This document shows, piece by piece, positions 26,548-35,153 of a stretch of 64,000 bases of DNA; the first letter of the stretch is position 1; each line of letters opens with the position of its first letter. This DNA is from Comamonas sp. GB3 AK4-5 (GTDB lineage: Bacteria; Pseudomonadota; Gammaproteobacteria; Burkholderiales; Burkholderiaceae_C). The stretch spans positions 1,116,001 to 1,180,000 of the forward strand of contig NZ_CP166730.1 in assembly GCF_041320665.1 (NCBI RefSeq), written 5' to 3'. Position numbers and translations under genes: made by a program. Under the pieces are notes generated by a model. It did no database searches, was not told the origin of the DNA, and saw only the letters and a list, made by a program, of their open reading frames with translations.

Positions 26548-28074
26548 TTATTCATGCAGCTCCAGCACGTTCATGCGTGCAGCGTCCAGCGACCAGTTGT
26601 GGCCGACTACGGCTTCCTGGCCGCGCACCAGCCGCTGGGGCTGTATGGCATCGCTTTCGCTAAACAGTTTCAACTGCTGGCGCAGCAGAGGGCCGCCGGG
26701 GTTGGAATGCGCCTGCTGGCCGTTGAAGCTGACCGGAGCCTGCATGTCCTCCAGGTCACCACGCAGTGCGCGCAGCAGCGTCAGGCTGCCCCGGTCGTCG
26801 CTGCCGATCCCCCAGACGAAAAGCCGCTCTGCCTGCAGCTGCACCAGTGCGCTGCTGCGGGGAAAGGGCGCACGGTAGATGTGCACCAGGTCGTAGCCTG
26901 GGGCGCCGACCTCGAATTCGTAGCCGATGCCAGGCTGGGCCGAAAACGGGCCCCAGCGGCCATCGGCGCCGGTGGTGGTGGCATACACCGCTGCGCCCTG
27001 GCGCTGGCCGCTGACGGCATGCACGGCGAAGACCTGCACGCTGGCACCCGCCAATGGCAGGTTGCTGAGGAAATGGCCGCTGGCTGGATCGCTGGGTATA
27101 TGACCACGGCCCACCACGGTGCCCGACAGCTGGGGTTGTGCCTCGGCACTGATCCAGCGGCTGTTCTGGCCTGGGGCGGCCGCGGCCGGTGCTGCGGGCG
27201 GCTTGCCTGAGAGAAAGGGGAAGAGGGCTTCAAAGGCCGCATCGGAGCTGGCTGCGGCGGGGTAGGAGGCTTGTGCCAGTTCCACATGCGGTGCGCCGGC
27301 CAGGCGGAAGGTGGCCGGTGTCTGGCGTGCCGCGACGGCCTCACCCAGGGTCCAGTTGCCTGGGGGCATGGCGTAGGGGCCCATGGCCGTGGTGCCAACG
27401 GACAGCCAGCGCAGCAGGCCATCGGGCTGGGCAGGGGGCTGCTGGTTCAGTCCGCGCAGATAGGGGCCTGTGGGAGCGAAGTCATGGTGCTCGTACAGCC
27501 CTTCGGTCTTCCATGCGCCGGCATGGGGTGTGCCGGCGGTGACGGCATGGCTCAGATACTGGCCACCGCCCTGGCGCACATAGTCGCGCAGCGCCAGGCC
27601 GCTGCGCCCCTGGGCCACCACGGCCACCCGATGCGCACCTGTAGCTGCCAGGGCTTGTTGCACCTGTTGGGCAATGAAGTCGCGCAGGCCATCGGCATCG
27701 GTGTAGCCATAGGGCGGGGGAGCACTGGAGGTGATCTGCATGCCGGGGGCGCCGGCCACATTGATGCGCTCTTCGGCGCGTTGCGTGGGCGGCAGCAGCG
27801 GCAAGGGCAGGCTGGCGGCAAACAGCCGCTCGCGTGGCCAGCCCTGGGATTCGAAACGCCACAGCATGGTTTGCCATTGCGCTGCGCTGCTGTTCTCTCC
27901 ATGGATGAAGACGATGGGCACGGGCGCCGCGGTGGGGGTGGCCGCCAGGTCTTTGCTGCGGGCAGTCGACGGGGTGGAGGGCGTTTGCAGGCAACCGGCC
28001 AGGACAAGGGAAAAGACGGCGGCAAGCGCCAGGTGCAAGAGGCGAGGAGAACGCGGCAGGGAGGGCAAAGGCAT
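26548..28074 (-). CDS. Alpha/beta-hydrolase lipoprotein with C-terminal beta domain
   Basis: A 508-residue protein starting at 28074 with a lipoprotein signal (LALAAVFSLVLAGC). An alpha/beta-hydrolase domain follows with the oxyanion motif VFIHGENSSAAQW and a nucleophile region VVAQGRSGLALR, which lacks the final Gly of GxSxG. From about residue 330 a carboxypeptidase-regulatory-like (transthyretin-like) beta domain is suggested by LAGASVQVFAV and TTTGADGRWGPF. It is likely an outer-membrane lipase/esterase or amide hydrolase; substrate unknown. The upstream in-frame extension to 28194 lacks start evidence. Confidence 0.75.
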   Translation of the reverse strand: MPLPSLPRSPRLLHLALAAVFSLVLAGCLQTPSTPSTARSKDLAATPTAAPVPIVFIHGENSSAAQWQTMLWRFESQGWPRERLFAASLPLPLLPPTQRAEERINVAGAPGMQITSSAPPPYGYTDADGLRDFIAQQVQQALAATGAHRVAVVAQGRSGLALRDYVRQGGGQYLSHAVTAGTPHAGAWKTEGLYEHHDFAPTGPYLRGLNQQPPAQPDGLLRWLSVGTTAMGPYAMPPGNWTLGEAVAARQTPATFRLAGAPHVELAQASYPAAASSDAAFEALFPFLSGKPPAAPAAAAPGQNSRWISAEAQPQLSGTVVGRGHIPSDPASGHFLSNLPLAGASVQVFAVHAVSGQRQGAAVYATTTGADGRWGPFSAQPGIGYEFEVGAPGYDLVHIYRAPFPRSSALVQLQAERLFVWGIGSDDRGSLTLLRALRGDLEDMQAPVSFNGQQAHSNPGGPLLRQQLKLFSESDAIQPQRLVRGQEAVVGHNWSLDAARMNVLELHE

Positions 28075-28230
28075 GCGAGAAAGGCCGGAAAAAGTGGAGC
28101 AGGCCGAGATGGCGCAGACCGGCCAGTCTATGCCGGGCGGGCCACGCCTTGCCCGCCCGGCGCGGCTGGTGCTGGCTGCGGTCGCCAGTGGCACACCGGC
28201 GACCTAGTGAGCTCCGGTGTCGGCCGCGCT

Positions 28231-28926
28231 TCAGTCTGCCTGTTCGGTGGCGCTGTCCGGCTCCACGCCCAAGGCTGTGCACAGCTGCTGCACCGTGGCA
28301 CGCAGCTGGGCCACCTCGGCTTCCAGCGCGGCCAGGCGTTGGGCTGTGCCGTGGTCCGCACCACTGCTTGCGCTGCTTTCGCTGGTTGCAGCCAGGGCGC
28401 TGACATCGACCTCGCCGCACAGCAAATGGGCCCAGCGTGCCTCGCGGGCGCCGGGTGCGCGGGGCAGCAGCACCACCAGCGGGCCGCCTTTTTCCTCGCT
28501 GCGGTCGCGCAGCTCTTCCAGAAAGGCCTCAACCGAACCGATGTCGGCAAAGCGGTGCCAGCGCTCGGTGTTGATGCGCAGCTCGCCCGCAGTCTGCGGG
28601 CCGCGCAGCATCAGCAGGCCCAGGATGGCGCTGGCCTGGCTGGGCACGCCCACCACGCGCTCGAAGTTGTGCTCCCAGCGCGTGGCACGCTGGCCGCTGG
28701 CTTCCATCACCAGGTGGCGCTGGCGCAGCTCGTCCAGTACGGCCTGGATGTCGCCCTCGCTCAATTGCATGGCCGGAGCGCGGCTGGTCTTTTGGTTGCA
28801 GCCGGCCTGCAGGCTGTTCACCGTGAGCGGGTAGCTGTCAGGCACGGTGCGGGCTTTTTCCATCAGCGTGGCGAGCACCCGGACGGCGTAGGGCGACAAA
28901 GGCTGAGTGCGGTGGTCGAATGGCAT
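28231..28926 (-). CDS. yceH: YceH/DUF480 family protein
   Basis: A 231-residue protein with the family start [35 protein letters not shown] and [20 protein letters not shown], forming two winged-helix domains, then a C-terminal coiled coil ([18 protein letters not shown]) as seen in E. coli YceH. The molecular function is not established. The start at 28926 is only 21 bp from the divergent purN start, so promoters of the two genes must overlap each other or lie within the opposite coding region. Confidence 0.9.
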   Translation of the reverse strand: MPFDHRTQPLSPYAVRVLATLMEKARTVPDSYPLTVNSLQAGCNQKTSRAPAMQLSEGDIQAVLDELRQRHLVMEASGQRATRWEHNFERVVGVPSQASAILGLLMLRGPQTAGELRINTERWHRFADIGSVEAFLEELRDRSEEKGGPLVVLLPRAPGAREARWAHLLCGEVDVSALAATSESSASSGADHGTAQRLAALEAEVAQLRATVQQLCTALGVEPDSATEQAD

Positions 28927-28947
28927 GGCAGGGATAATTCGCAAGTA

Positions 28948-29529
28948 ATGAAAAACATCGTGATTTTGATCTCTGGCGGAGGCTCCAACATGGCAGCCAT
29001 CGTTCGGGCCGCCCAACAGCAGGAATGGGCACGCCGTTTGGACGCTCGCGTGGCCGCCGTCATCAGCAACAAGGCCGACGCCCAAGGCCTGGTTTTTGCC
29101 AGTGAACAAGGCATTGCCACCGCCGTGCTGAACCACAAGGAATTCGCCAGCCGCGAGGCTTTTGATACCGCGCTGGCCGAAACCATAGACCGCCATGAAC
29201 CTGCGCTGGTGGTTCTGGCAGGCTTTATGCGTATCTTGACGCCGGGCTTTGTGCAGCACTACGCAGGGCGCTTGCTGAATATCCACCCTTCGCTGCTGCC
29301 GGCGTTTCCGGGGCTGCACACCCACCAGCGCGCCATCGATGCCGGCTGCAAATTTGCCGGTGCCACCGTGCACGAGGTGACGGCCGAGCTGGACGTGGGC
29401 CCCATCCTGGACCAGGCCGTGGTGCCCGTGCTGCCCCAGGACACGGCCGAGGCGCTGGCGGCACGTGTGCTGGCGCAGGAACATGTCATCTACCCCCAGG
29501 CGGTGGCAAGTTTTTTGCGAAAACTGTAG
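28948..29529 (+). CDS. purN: Phosphoribosylglycinamide formyltransferase 1
   Basis: A 193-residue enzyme of purine synthesis that transfers a formyl group from 10-formyl-THF to GAR. Motifs are [13 protein letters not shown] (phosphate loop), [14 protein letters not shown] with the catalytic His, and [15 protein letters not shown] with the catalytic Asp. ATG 28948 is the start; the same frame happens to stay open upstream on the antisense of yceH but has no start support. The length is normal. It is divergent to yceH. Confidence 0.96.
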   Translation: MKNIVILISGGGSNMAAIVRAAQQQEWARRLDARVAAVISNKADAQGLVFASEQGIATAVLNHKEFASREAFDTALAETIDRHEPALVVLAGFMRILTPGFVQHYAGRLLNIHPSLLPAFPGLHTHQRAIDAGCKFAGATVHEVTAELDVGPILDQAVVPVLPQDTAEALAARVLAQEHVIYPQAVASFLRKL

Positions 29530-30054
29530 CGCCTTGCGCAGGCGCACATTGCGCTGGCACCTGTTTTTAATGAAATTCCGGGGTACCGGCCATCCCGGAA
29601 TGGCGCTGCCTGCGGCGCCATATGGCCATGCACCAGCGGGTCGGTCCGCATCTTCTGGCCGGGGGCGGCCGGGCTGGGAATCGCCCTGGTTGTCGTTTGC
29701 AGGCAACAGTTTTTCGCGGTTGGTGTTGCGAAATTACAAGCTGTATCAATGATCCTTGGCTGTGCTGCCTGCTTGCTCGGCTTGCCGCAGGATTTCCCAG
29801 TCCACAGGCCGAAATGGCGCTCTGACCGTGTGGGGCTGAGGGGCTTTGCTGCCGGGTGTGGGGCCGGTCGACTGCTGGCGCCAGCAGGACGGTAAGGCTT
29901 TGTTTTCATGTTTGTATCGCCGGCTGAGACAAGACAGCTTCCAAGACCCTGAATTGCCTACGGGGTATGCCACCTTTTGTCCGGCAGGAGAGTGAACGCT
30001 TCACTACACTTCTTTCAGTTTTGGAAGCGATCACAGAAGAGGGAGCTGGGAACG
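29530..30054. other. Intergenic region with hairpins before the two-component genes
   Basis: 525 bp without a convincing gene. It holds a perfect 8-bp hairpin (ATTCCGGG/CCCGGAAT, 29575-29601), a second short one (TGGCGC/GCGCCA, 29601-29620), and a perfect inverted repeat AGTGAA-CGC-TTCACT at 29991-30005, about 50 bp before the response-regulator start, a plausible operator. Confidence 0.5.
29991..30005. promoter_or_regulatory. Candidate operator upstream of response regulator 1
   Basis: A perfect 6-3-6 inverted repeat (AGTGAACGCTTCACT) lies 49 bp before ATG 30055. The second response-regulator gene also has a perfect 6-3-6 inverted repeat upstream (33191-33205), although the half-site sequences differ. 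A regulatory role is inferred from position and symmetry. Confidence 0.35.
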
Positions 30055-30762
30055 ATGTACCGAATCTTGGTGGTGGATGATGACGAGGAAATCACGGCGT
30101 TGCTCAGCCAGTACCTGGGACGCTTTGGCTTTGAGGTGCACTGCGCCCATGACGGCGTGGGTATGCACAGCGAGCTCAAGGCCCATCGTATTGATCTGGT
30201 GGTGATGGATGTGATGTTGCCCGGTGTGGACGGACTGACGCTGGCGCGCCTGTTGCGGCAGCAGTCACAGATTCCCATCATCATGCTCACGGCAAGGGCC
30301 GAGTCTTACGACTGTGTCGTGGGCCTGGAGCTGGGGGCTGATGACTACATAGGCAAGCCTTTTGAGCCCAGGGAGCTGGTGGCGCGCATCCACAGCGTGC
30401 TGCGCCGGCACGGCCATGCCCAGCCCAATGCCCGCCAGGCGACGAATGTGCGCTTTGATGCCTGGACGCTGCAGCGCCTGGAGCGCCAGGTGGTGGACCC
30501 GCAAGGCATGGTGGTGCCGCTGTCTTACGCCGAATACCGGTTGCTTTGCACCTTGCTGGAGTCGCCGCGCCGCGTCTTCAGCCGCGAGCAACTGATGGAG
30601 CAGGCCCGGGGCCGCACCATGGAGACCATGGACCGCAGTGTGGATCTGTTGGTCTCGCGTCTGCGCCACAAGTTGGGTGAAGAGGGGCCGATGCTCATCA
30701 AGACCGTGCGGGGTGCCGGCTATATGCTGGATGCGCGCCAGGTCCAGGCCAGCGCGGTATGA
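30055..30762 (+). CDS. OmpR/PhoB-family response regulator (paralogue 1)
   Basis: A 235-residue regulator. The receiver domain (ILVVDDDEEI acidic pocket, VVMDVMLPGVDG phospho-acceptor Asp near residue 53, MLTAR, GKPFEPRELVARI) is followed by a winged-helix DNA-binding domain (SREQLMEQARGR, VSRLRHKLGE, VRGAGYML). The start is ATG 30055. It overlaps the histidine kinase gene by 4 bp (ATGA), so the two form a two-component operon. It is closely related to the orphan regulator at 33384-34118. Confidence 0.95.
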   Translation: MYRILVVDDDEEITALLSQYLGRFGFEVHCAHDGVGMHSELKAHRIDLVVMDVMLPGVDGLTLARLLRQQSQIPIIMLTARAESYDCVVGLELGADDYIGKPFEPRELVARIHSVLRRHGHAQPNARQATNVRFDAWTLQRLERQVVDPQGMVVPLSYAEYRLLCTLLESPRRVFSREQLMEQARGRTMETMDRSVDLLVSRLRHKLGEEGPMLIKTVRGAGYMLDARQVQASAV

Positions 30763-31991
30763 ATATGTCTGATGCCCCTGCTTCGCCTGGCAGCTTGGGC
30801 GCTGCGAGCGCACCGGTGACCACGCCCTCTTCCCCCTCCAGTGAAGGCCATGAAGCATGGTGGCGTTGGCTGTTGCGTTGCTGGCCGGACACCTTGTTTG
30901 GCAGGCTGGCACTTTTGCTGGGGCTGGCAGTCATCATCAGCCATGTGCTGGCCTTGAGCTTGCTTTTCGAGTTTCGCCCCGCGCGGCAGCCGGAGCGACA
31001 GATTTGCGTGGTGCCCGAGGTGCTGAGCCCCATCAATCCATCGGCAGAAAAGCCGCATGTGGTGGGGCGTGTGCTTCCCCAGCAGCTACAGCCTGGCGGC
31101 TATGCGGCGCAGCCGTCCGAGCAGCCCCGGCCGCGAAAACTGCTGCCTTTTTCGATCGATGTGGGTGTGCGCCTGGCGGTGCTGCTGCTGGCAGCCTGGC
31201 TGGGCGCGCGCTGGCTGTCGCAGCCCATGCGCCGCCTTGCTGTTGCGGCGCGAGAGCTGGGAAACAATATCAACCGTCCGCCGCTGCCCGAAACCGGCAC
31301 GGTGGAGTGCCGCGAAGCCAGCCAGGTGTTCAACCAGATGCAAGAGCGCATCCAGCTGCAGCTGCAGGACCGCGATCGGCTGGTGGCGGCCGTCTCCCAT
31401 GATCTGCGCACCCCGCTGACCCGGTTGCGCCTGCGCGCCGAGCTGCTGGATGACGCCGAGACCACGCAGGAGTTCCAACGCGACATCGCCGAGATGGAGG
31501 CCATGATCCAGGACACCCTGGACTATCTGCGTGGCCAGGCCCAGGGGGTGCCCATGGTGCGTGTGCAGCTGCAGGCCCTGCTACAGAGTGTGATGGACGA
31601 CTACGCACTGGCCGGCGTGCAGATACCGCTGCGGGGCGAGGCCCGCCCTGTTCAGGCCCAGCCGGGGCAATTGCGCCGCTGCGTGGACAACCTTATTGCC
31701 AATGCCTTGCGTTACGGCGGTGGGGCCGAGGTGTGGCTGGAAGACGGCCCGCAGGGCGTGTGCATCACCGTGCGCGACCATGGCCCTGGTTTGCCAGATG
31801 ACGCATTGCACGAGGTGATGCAGCCTTTTGTGCGCATGGACGCTTCACGCCATCGCCACCATGGCGGGGTGGGCCTGGGCCTGTCCATTGCCCGTGATAT
31901 TGCGCTGCGCCACCACGGGCAGCTCAGGCTGCTCAATGCGGACGACGGTGGCCTGTGCGCCGTTCTGGAGCTGCCGCACAACCAGCCATAA
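30759..31991 (+). CDS. EnvZ-like sensor histidine kinase
   Basis: A 410-residue inner-membrane kinase. It has a 45-residue polar N-terminus, TM1 at about residues 48-70, a short Pro/Gln-rich periplasmic loop, TM2 at about 130-150, a HAMP region, HisKA with AVSHDLRTPLTRLRLRAELL near 213, and HATPase motifs NLIANALRYGG, DHGPGLPDD and GVGLGLSIARDI. It phosphorylates the response regulator encoded just upstream. The sensed signal is not clear. The IS5-type insertion begins 47 bp past its stop. Confidence 0.93.
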   Translation: MNMSDAPASPGSLGAASAPVTTPSSPSSEGHEAWWRWLLRCWPDTLFGRLALLLGLAVIISHVLALSLLFEFRPARQPERQICVVPEVLSPINPSAEKPHVVGRVLPQQLQPGGYAAQPSEQPRPRKLLPFSIDVGVRLAVLLLAAWLGARWLSQPMRRLAVAARELGNNINRPPLPETGTVECREASQVFNQMQERIQLQLQDRDRLVAAVSHDLRTPLTRLRLRAELLDDAETTQEFQRDIAEMEAMIQDTLDYLRGQAQGVPMVRVQLQALLQSVMDDYALAGVQIPLRGEARPVQAQPGQLRRCVDNLIANALRYGGGAEVWLEDGPQGVCITVRDHGPGLPDDALHEVMQPFVRMDASRHRHHGGVGLGLSIARDIALRHHGQLRLLNADDGGLCAVLELPHNQP

Positions 31992-32046
31992 AGTGCCATC
32001 GCGCGGGGGCCCATGCCATTCCGCTGTGCACCTTGTAAGAGCGTGT

Positions 32047-32523
32047 TCAAAGTCTCCTGAGCAAGAGCCCCAAGAACGCCAGATGGACGAACTGCAAGCT
32101 GGTGTTGAGCCAACGCTCGCAGTTTTTCCATAACCTTCTGTTCTTCTCCAGCCAGGCGAAGCTGCGCTCCACTACCCAGCGCTTGGGCATGACCTTAAAG
32201 CTGTGCATCTCGCTCCTCTTGGCGATTTGCACCGTCACGTGCTCGCCCAGAATCTCTTGTACGCCCTGCGCAAAGGGCTGGCCCACGTAGCCGCTGTCGC
32301 ACAGCACGCCTTGCACTCGCCCCAACGTCCGCTTACAGCGCTGCAGGGCCTGCAGGGCACCTTTGCGGTCCGTTACCTCGGCCGTGGTCACCGCAATGGC
32401 ATGTGGCAGCCCCTGCGTGTCCACCGCAATGTGGCGCTTGATCCCACAGACCTTCTTGCCCGCGTCATAGCCCTTCAGCCCCGCCGTGTCCGTGTTCTTC
32501 ACGCTCTGCGCGTCCACAATCAA
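32047..32523 (-). CDS. IS5-family transposase, OrfB (DDE catalytic part)
   Basis: A 158-residue frame holding the DDE active site: IVDAQSVK (first Asp), VLCDSGYVG (second Asp) and VVERSFAWLEKNRR (Glu with the downstream Lys/Arg). The B frame is open upstream through the A7 run, so it is most likely made as a frameshifted OrfAB fusion rather than from its own start. All catalytic residues are present and no internal stop is seen, so the element may be active. Confidence 0.88.
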   Translation of the reverse strand: MIVDAQSVKNTDTAGLKGYDAGKKVCGIKRHIAVDTQGLPHAIAVTTAEVTDRKGALQALQRCKRTLGRVQGVLCDSGYVGQPFAQGVQEILGEHVTVQIAKRSEMHSFKVMPKRWVVERSFAWLEKNRRLWKNCERWLNTSLQFVHLAFLGLLLRRL

Positions 32524-32839
32524 GAACGCGCTGCATGCGTTGCGCCCCAGTTTCTCGCGGGCCGCGCCAACCTGATTTTTTTAAAGCCTGCTCCAGCAGG
32601 CTGCCTTCCTCGCGGGGCTCGCTCCAGATCGCCCAGTACGAATGCACCGTGCGCCACTTGGGAAAGTCGCTGGGCAGCGCTCGCCACTGGCAGCCCGTGC
32701 GCAGCAGATACAGCACGGCGCAGAACACCTCGTAAAGCTCCACCTTGCGTGGGGCCGTCCTTTTGCGCGCACTCTCCAGCATTGGCCGGATCACTTCGAA
32801 CTGCTCGCGCTTGATATCGCTGGGGTAGCCTTTTCTCAT
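32465..32839 (-). CDS. IS5-family transposase, OrfA (N-terminal part)
   Basis: A 124-residue frame with the IS5 N-terminal DUF4096-type domain (REQFEVIRPMLESARKRTAP, CAVLYLLRTGCQWRALPSDF). The protein-like sequence ends at LLEQALKK, where an A7 run (32576-32582 on the plus strand as T7) lies in TTA AAA AAA context. A -1 slip there would join the catalytic frame through NQVGAAREKLGRNA and VDAQSVKNTD, giving a full transposase spanning 32047-32839. Confidence 0.88.
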   Translation of the reverse strand: MRKGYPSDIKREQFEVIRPMLESARKRTAPRKVELYEVFCAVLYLLRTGCQWRALPSDFPKWRTVHSYWAIWSEPREEGSLLEQALKKSGWRGPRETGAQRMQRVLDCGRAEREEHGHGGAEGL

Positions 32840-32883
32840 CCTGCGAGCTTCTCACATCTGGCGAGACTTTGAACACGTTCTAA

Positions 32884-32904
32884 GAGCGTGTTCAAAGCCT
32901 CCTC
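32884..32904. repeat. Second solo IS5-type end next to the insertion
   Basis: GAGCGTGTTCAAAGCCTCCTC matches the left terminal repeat of the adjacent element and is preceded by TAA. It has no partner end or transposase. It suggests that an older related element sat here and that the current one inserted beside its end. Confidence 0.6.
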
Positions 32905-33031
32905 GCGGCGCGCCAGTGTCTTTGCGCTTGCGGGCGGGCTTTGTCTGCTGCATTCATTGCATGGCCGATAGGTTTCAGCCAATCGATCCCATACAGCCCA
33001 TACAGCGCCTTTGCATAAAGGGTGTCGAATG

Positions 33032-33074
<43 letters not shown>

Positions 33075-33184
33075 AGTTGTGCAGTGCATCGCAGTCATAT
33101 GGCCTGGCGCAAAAAAATCCCAGGGAATAAGACCTTGGTGAAAATGATGGCGGTGAAGCCTGTGTTCAAAACCATATTAATAAG

Positions 33185-33383
33185 CAGGACTTTTAATTGT
33201 TAAAAGAAAATACAAATACAGATGTTTGTATCTTGTTTGTTTGGTATTTATCGGTCAATTGATACGTAAAAATTTATAATTCTTTCAAAAAGCGCAGTGG
33301 TTTTTGAAAATAACTGCATGCTGGGATATACACTCGCCATTCAAAATGACCATGAAATAATTTGTCTTCACACAATTTCGACT
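33185..33383 (+). promoter_or_regulatory. AT-rich regulatory region of orphan response regulator
   Basis: It contains a perfect 6-3-6 inverted repeat TTTTAA-TTG-TTAAAA (33191-33205) and a second inverted repeat ATACAAA...TTTGTAT (33210-33231), then several A/T runs up to ATG 33384. The composition contrasts with the GC-rich genome and suggests a promoter open to regulator or silencer binding. No clear -35/-10 pair can be fixed. Confidence 0.4.
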
Positions 33384-34118
33384 ATGCATCACATTCTGGT
33401 GGTTGACGACGATGAAGAAATTACCACGTTGCTGACCCGTTATCTCACGCGTTTTGGCTTTGCCACTTATGTGGCCAGCGACGGCGACAGCATGCGTGCG
33501 CAGCTTGCGGCCCATCCCATCGACCTGGTGGTGCTCGACATCATGCTGCCGGGCGTGGATGGAATTCGCTTGGCCAAAGAGCTGCGCGAACGCTCGCAGC
33601 TGCCCATCATCATGCTGACGGCCAGGGCCAACCCGTTTGACTGTGTGCTGGGGCTCACCTTGGGTGCCAACGACTACATGGGCAAGCCTTTTGAGCCGCG
33701 TGAGCTGGTGGCGCGCATACAGAACGTGTTGCGTTACACCGCAGCGGCGGCGCAAGCGGGTGAGGTGCCACAGGACCTGTCCGAGGTGGTGCAGTTCGAT
33801 GGCTGGCAGCTCTACAGCATGGAGCGCTATCTGGTGGCCCCGGATGGGGCAGTGGTGCCGCTGTCAGGCGCGGAATTCCGGCTGTTGAGCACGTTTTTGC
33901 GCTCCCCTCGGCGGGTGTGCAGCCGGGACCGGCTCATGGAGCAGGCCCAAGGACGGACGATGGCGGCCTTTGAGCGCAGCATCGATTTACTGGTCTCGCG
34001 CCTGCGCCAGAAGCTGGGGGATGACCCCCGATCCCCCACGCTGATCAAGACCGTGCGCGGCGTTGGCTATTTGTTCGAGGCGCGCAAGGTTCAGGGGCAG
34101 GCGGTTTGGCCTAGATGA
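33384..34118 (+). CDS. OmpR/PhoB-family response regulator (paralogue 2, orphan)
   Basis: A 244-residue regulator closely similar to the one at 30055-30762: ILVVDDDEEITTLLTRYLTR, VVLDIMLPGVDG with the phospho-acceptor Asp, MLTARA, then GKPFEPRELVARIQNVLRY and a winged-helix domain with VSRLRQKLGDD. It has GANDYMGKP where paralogue 1 has GADDYIGKP. No histidine kinase follows, so it is an orphan that may receive phosphate from the neighbouring kinase. Start at ATG 33384, although the ribosome-binding site is poor. The stop is followed at once by a family 1 repeat. Confidence 0.92.
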   Translation: MHHILVVDDDEEITTLLTRYLTRFGFATYVASDGDSMRAQLAAHPIDLVVLDIMLPGVDGIRLAKELRERSQLPIIMLTARANPFDCVLGLTLGANDYMGKPFEPRELVARIQNVLRYTAAAAQAGEVPQDLSEVVQFDGWQLYSMERYLVAPDGAVVPLSGAEFRLLSTFLRSPRRVCSRDRLMEQAQGRTMAAFERSIDLLVSRLRQKLGDDPRSPTLIKTVRGVGYLFEARKVQGQAVWPR

Positions 34119-34224
34119 ACGCCTCCCCCTGAGCCGCTGCGCGTCTTCCCCCCCTCTATCGCTGTGCGATGGAGGGGGACGGCACCAGCGCGGCGGGGCG
34201 GCCCTTGCGCGGTGCCCTGACATG
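34119..34224 (+). repeat. 3'-end-associated repeat, copy B (family 1)
   Basis: It starts right after the response-regulator stop with CCTCCCCCTGAGCCGCTGCG, continues through a CCCCCTC/GAGGGGG hairpin (arms around ATCGCTGTGCGAT) and ends GCGGCGGGGCGGCCCTTGCG with CGGTGCCCTGACATGG. It is nearly identical over long stretches to copy F at 62678-62779. It lies in sense orientation to the upstream gene. Confidence 0.85.
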
Positions 34225-34365
34225 GACCGCGCCAGTTTCGTAGGCTGTGGCGTTGGCTCACAAGCGCTGTCTGGGCCTTGCGGGATTGGATACCCGCTTG
34301 AACCCTCCACTCCCATTTCGGTTTGTATTTCCCTGAATGCGGTGCGCAGCGCTCAAAAACTGGCG

Positions 34366-34405
34366 CGACCCAGGTCAGCAGACAGCGACCCAGGTCAGCA
34401 GACAG
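34366..34405 (+). repeat. 20-bp tandem duplication
   Basis: CGACCCAGGTCAGCAGACAG occurs twice in direct succession (34366-34385, 34386-34405), immediately before family 1 copy C. It looks like a recent local slippage product. The whole 34225-34473 interval shows no gene. Confidence 0.9.
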
Positions 34406-34462
34406 CGAGCAAGGGCCGCCCCGCAGTCCCCCTGATGGGAAGACGCGAAGCGGCGCAGGGGA
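34400..34462 (-). repeat. 3'-end-associated repeat, copy C (family 1)
   Basis: In minus orientation it reads CTTCCCCTGCGCCGCTTCGC, then GGGGGACTGCGGGGCGGCCC and TTGCTCGCTG. It begins about 11 bp downstream of the chalcone-isomerase-like gene stop, again in sense orientation to that gene. It is a shorter variant, closest to copy A. Confidence 0.7.
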
Positions 34463-34473
34463 AGTGGAGCATT

Positions 34474-35067
34474 TCAAGCCGGGGCCTGGCCCAGCAGGGC
34501 CGTCTTGAGTCGTGGGTCAGCGGGCTGCTCGCCCAGCCAGATATTGAGCAAGGCGTTGTAGAAGGCAATCTCCTGTATGGGCTGTATCACCCGGCGCTGG
34601 TTGTGTTCGATCACCGTGCCGGTGCCTGGAATCCAGTCCAGCGTCAGCAAGTCGCCGCGGCGCAGGCCGGTGGGCAGGCGCGCAATGGCCTGGCTGAGTC
34701 CTTCCATTTGCTCCAGCACATGGGTGTCCGTGTGTGCCAGGTCTTTGGACAGTTTTTCCAGCACGCCCGCTTTGAACTCTTGTGAGGAGATATCGCGCAT
34801 CAGCCGGATCACCAGGCGGCGCGGCCCATCGCTTTGGAGTACGGCCTCGGTGGTGCGACGTTGGTCGCGCAGATAGAGGCTGACGGTGTATATCTTGAAC
34901 ATCAGGCGTGTGCTGACGCCGGCGCCATTGAGCAGCAGGTGCTGGCCTGCCACTTGCACCGAGTTTCCGGTGACGGTGCCATCGGTCTCGGTGGCGCGCG
35001 CCAGGCCCGGGAAACAGGTGGCTACGCAGGATGCGAGCGCCAGGGCGCGTTGGTAGGGAAGGTACAT
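34474..35067 (-). CDS. Secreted chalcone-isomerase-like protein
   Basis: A 197-residue protein with an N-terminal signal peptide (RALALASCVATCFPGLARA) and a chalcone-isomerase-like core: VQVAGQHLLLNGAGVSTRLM, FKIYTVSLYL, LVIRLMRDISSQEFKAG and DWIPGTGTVI. Bacterial members are periplasmic and of unknown function; flavonoid chemistry should not be assumed. ATG 35067 follows an AAGGAG site. It is the last gene of a four-gene operon with the FlgH-like, lipoprotein and 11-residue-repeat genes, 86 bp after the FlgH-like stop. Confidence 0.85.
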   Translation of the reverse strand: MYLPYQRALALASCVATCFPGLARATETDGTVTGNSVQVAGQHLLLNGAGVSTRLMFKIYTVSLYLRDQRRTTEAVLQSDGPRRLVIRLMRDISSQEFKAGVLEKLSKDLAHTDTHVLEQMEGLSQAIARLPTGLRRGDLLTLDWIPGTGTVIEHNQRRVIQPIQEIAFYNALLNIWLGEQPADPRLKTALLGQAPA

Positions 35068-35153
35068 GGCTTGCTCCTTGCAAGGTGATGGCAGCAACCG
35101 GCCTTGCTGCAAAAAAAGGTGGCCGGGGAAAGAAGAAAGCAAGGGCGCGGGGT

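Larger units (their letters stand above)
32039..32880 (-). mobile_element. IS5-family insertion sequence (IS1031-like), 842 bp, apparently complete
   Basis: Terminal inverted repeats GAGCGTGTTCAAAGTCTC (left) and GAACGTGTTCAAAGTCTC (right, reverse complement) match at 17 of 18 positions. The element is flanked on both sides by TAA (32036-32038 and 32881-32883), a 3-bp TNA target duplication typical of the IS1031 subgroup. It encodes a transposase in two overlapping frames on the minus strand. Another IS end follows directly at 32884. Confidence 0.92.

Noticed and set aside
27271..28947. Upstream in-frame extension of purN
   Set aside because: It runs antisense to yceH and the lipoprotein gene; PurN has its normal start and length from 28948.
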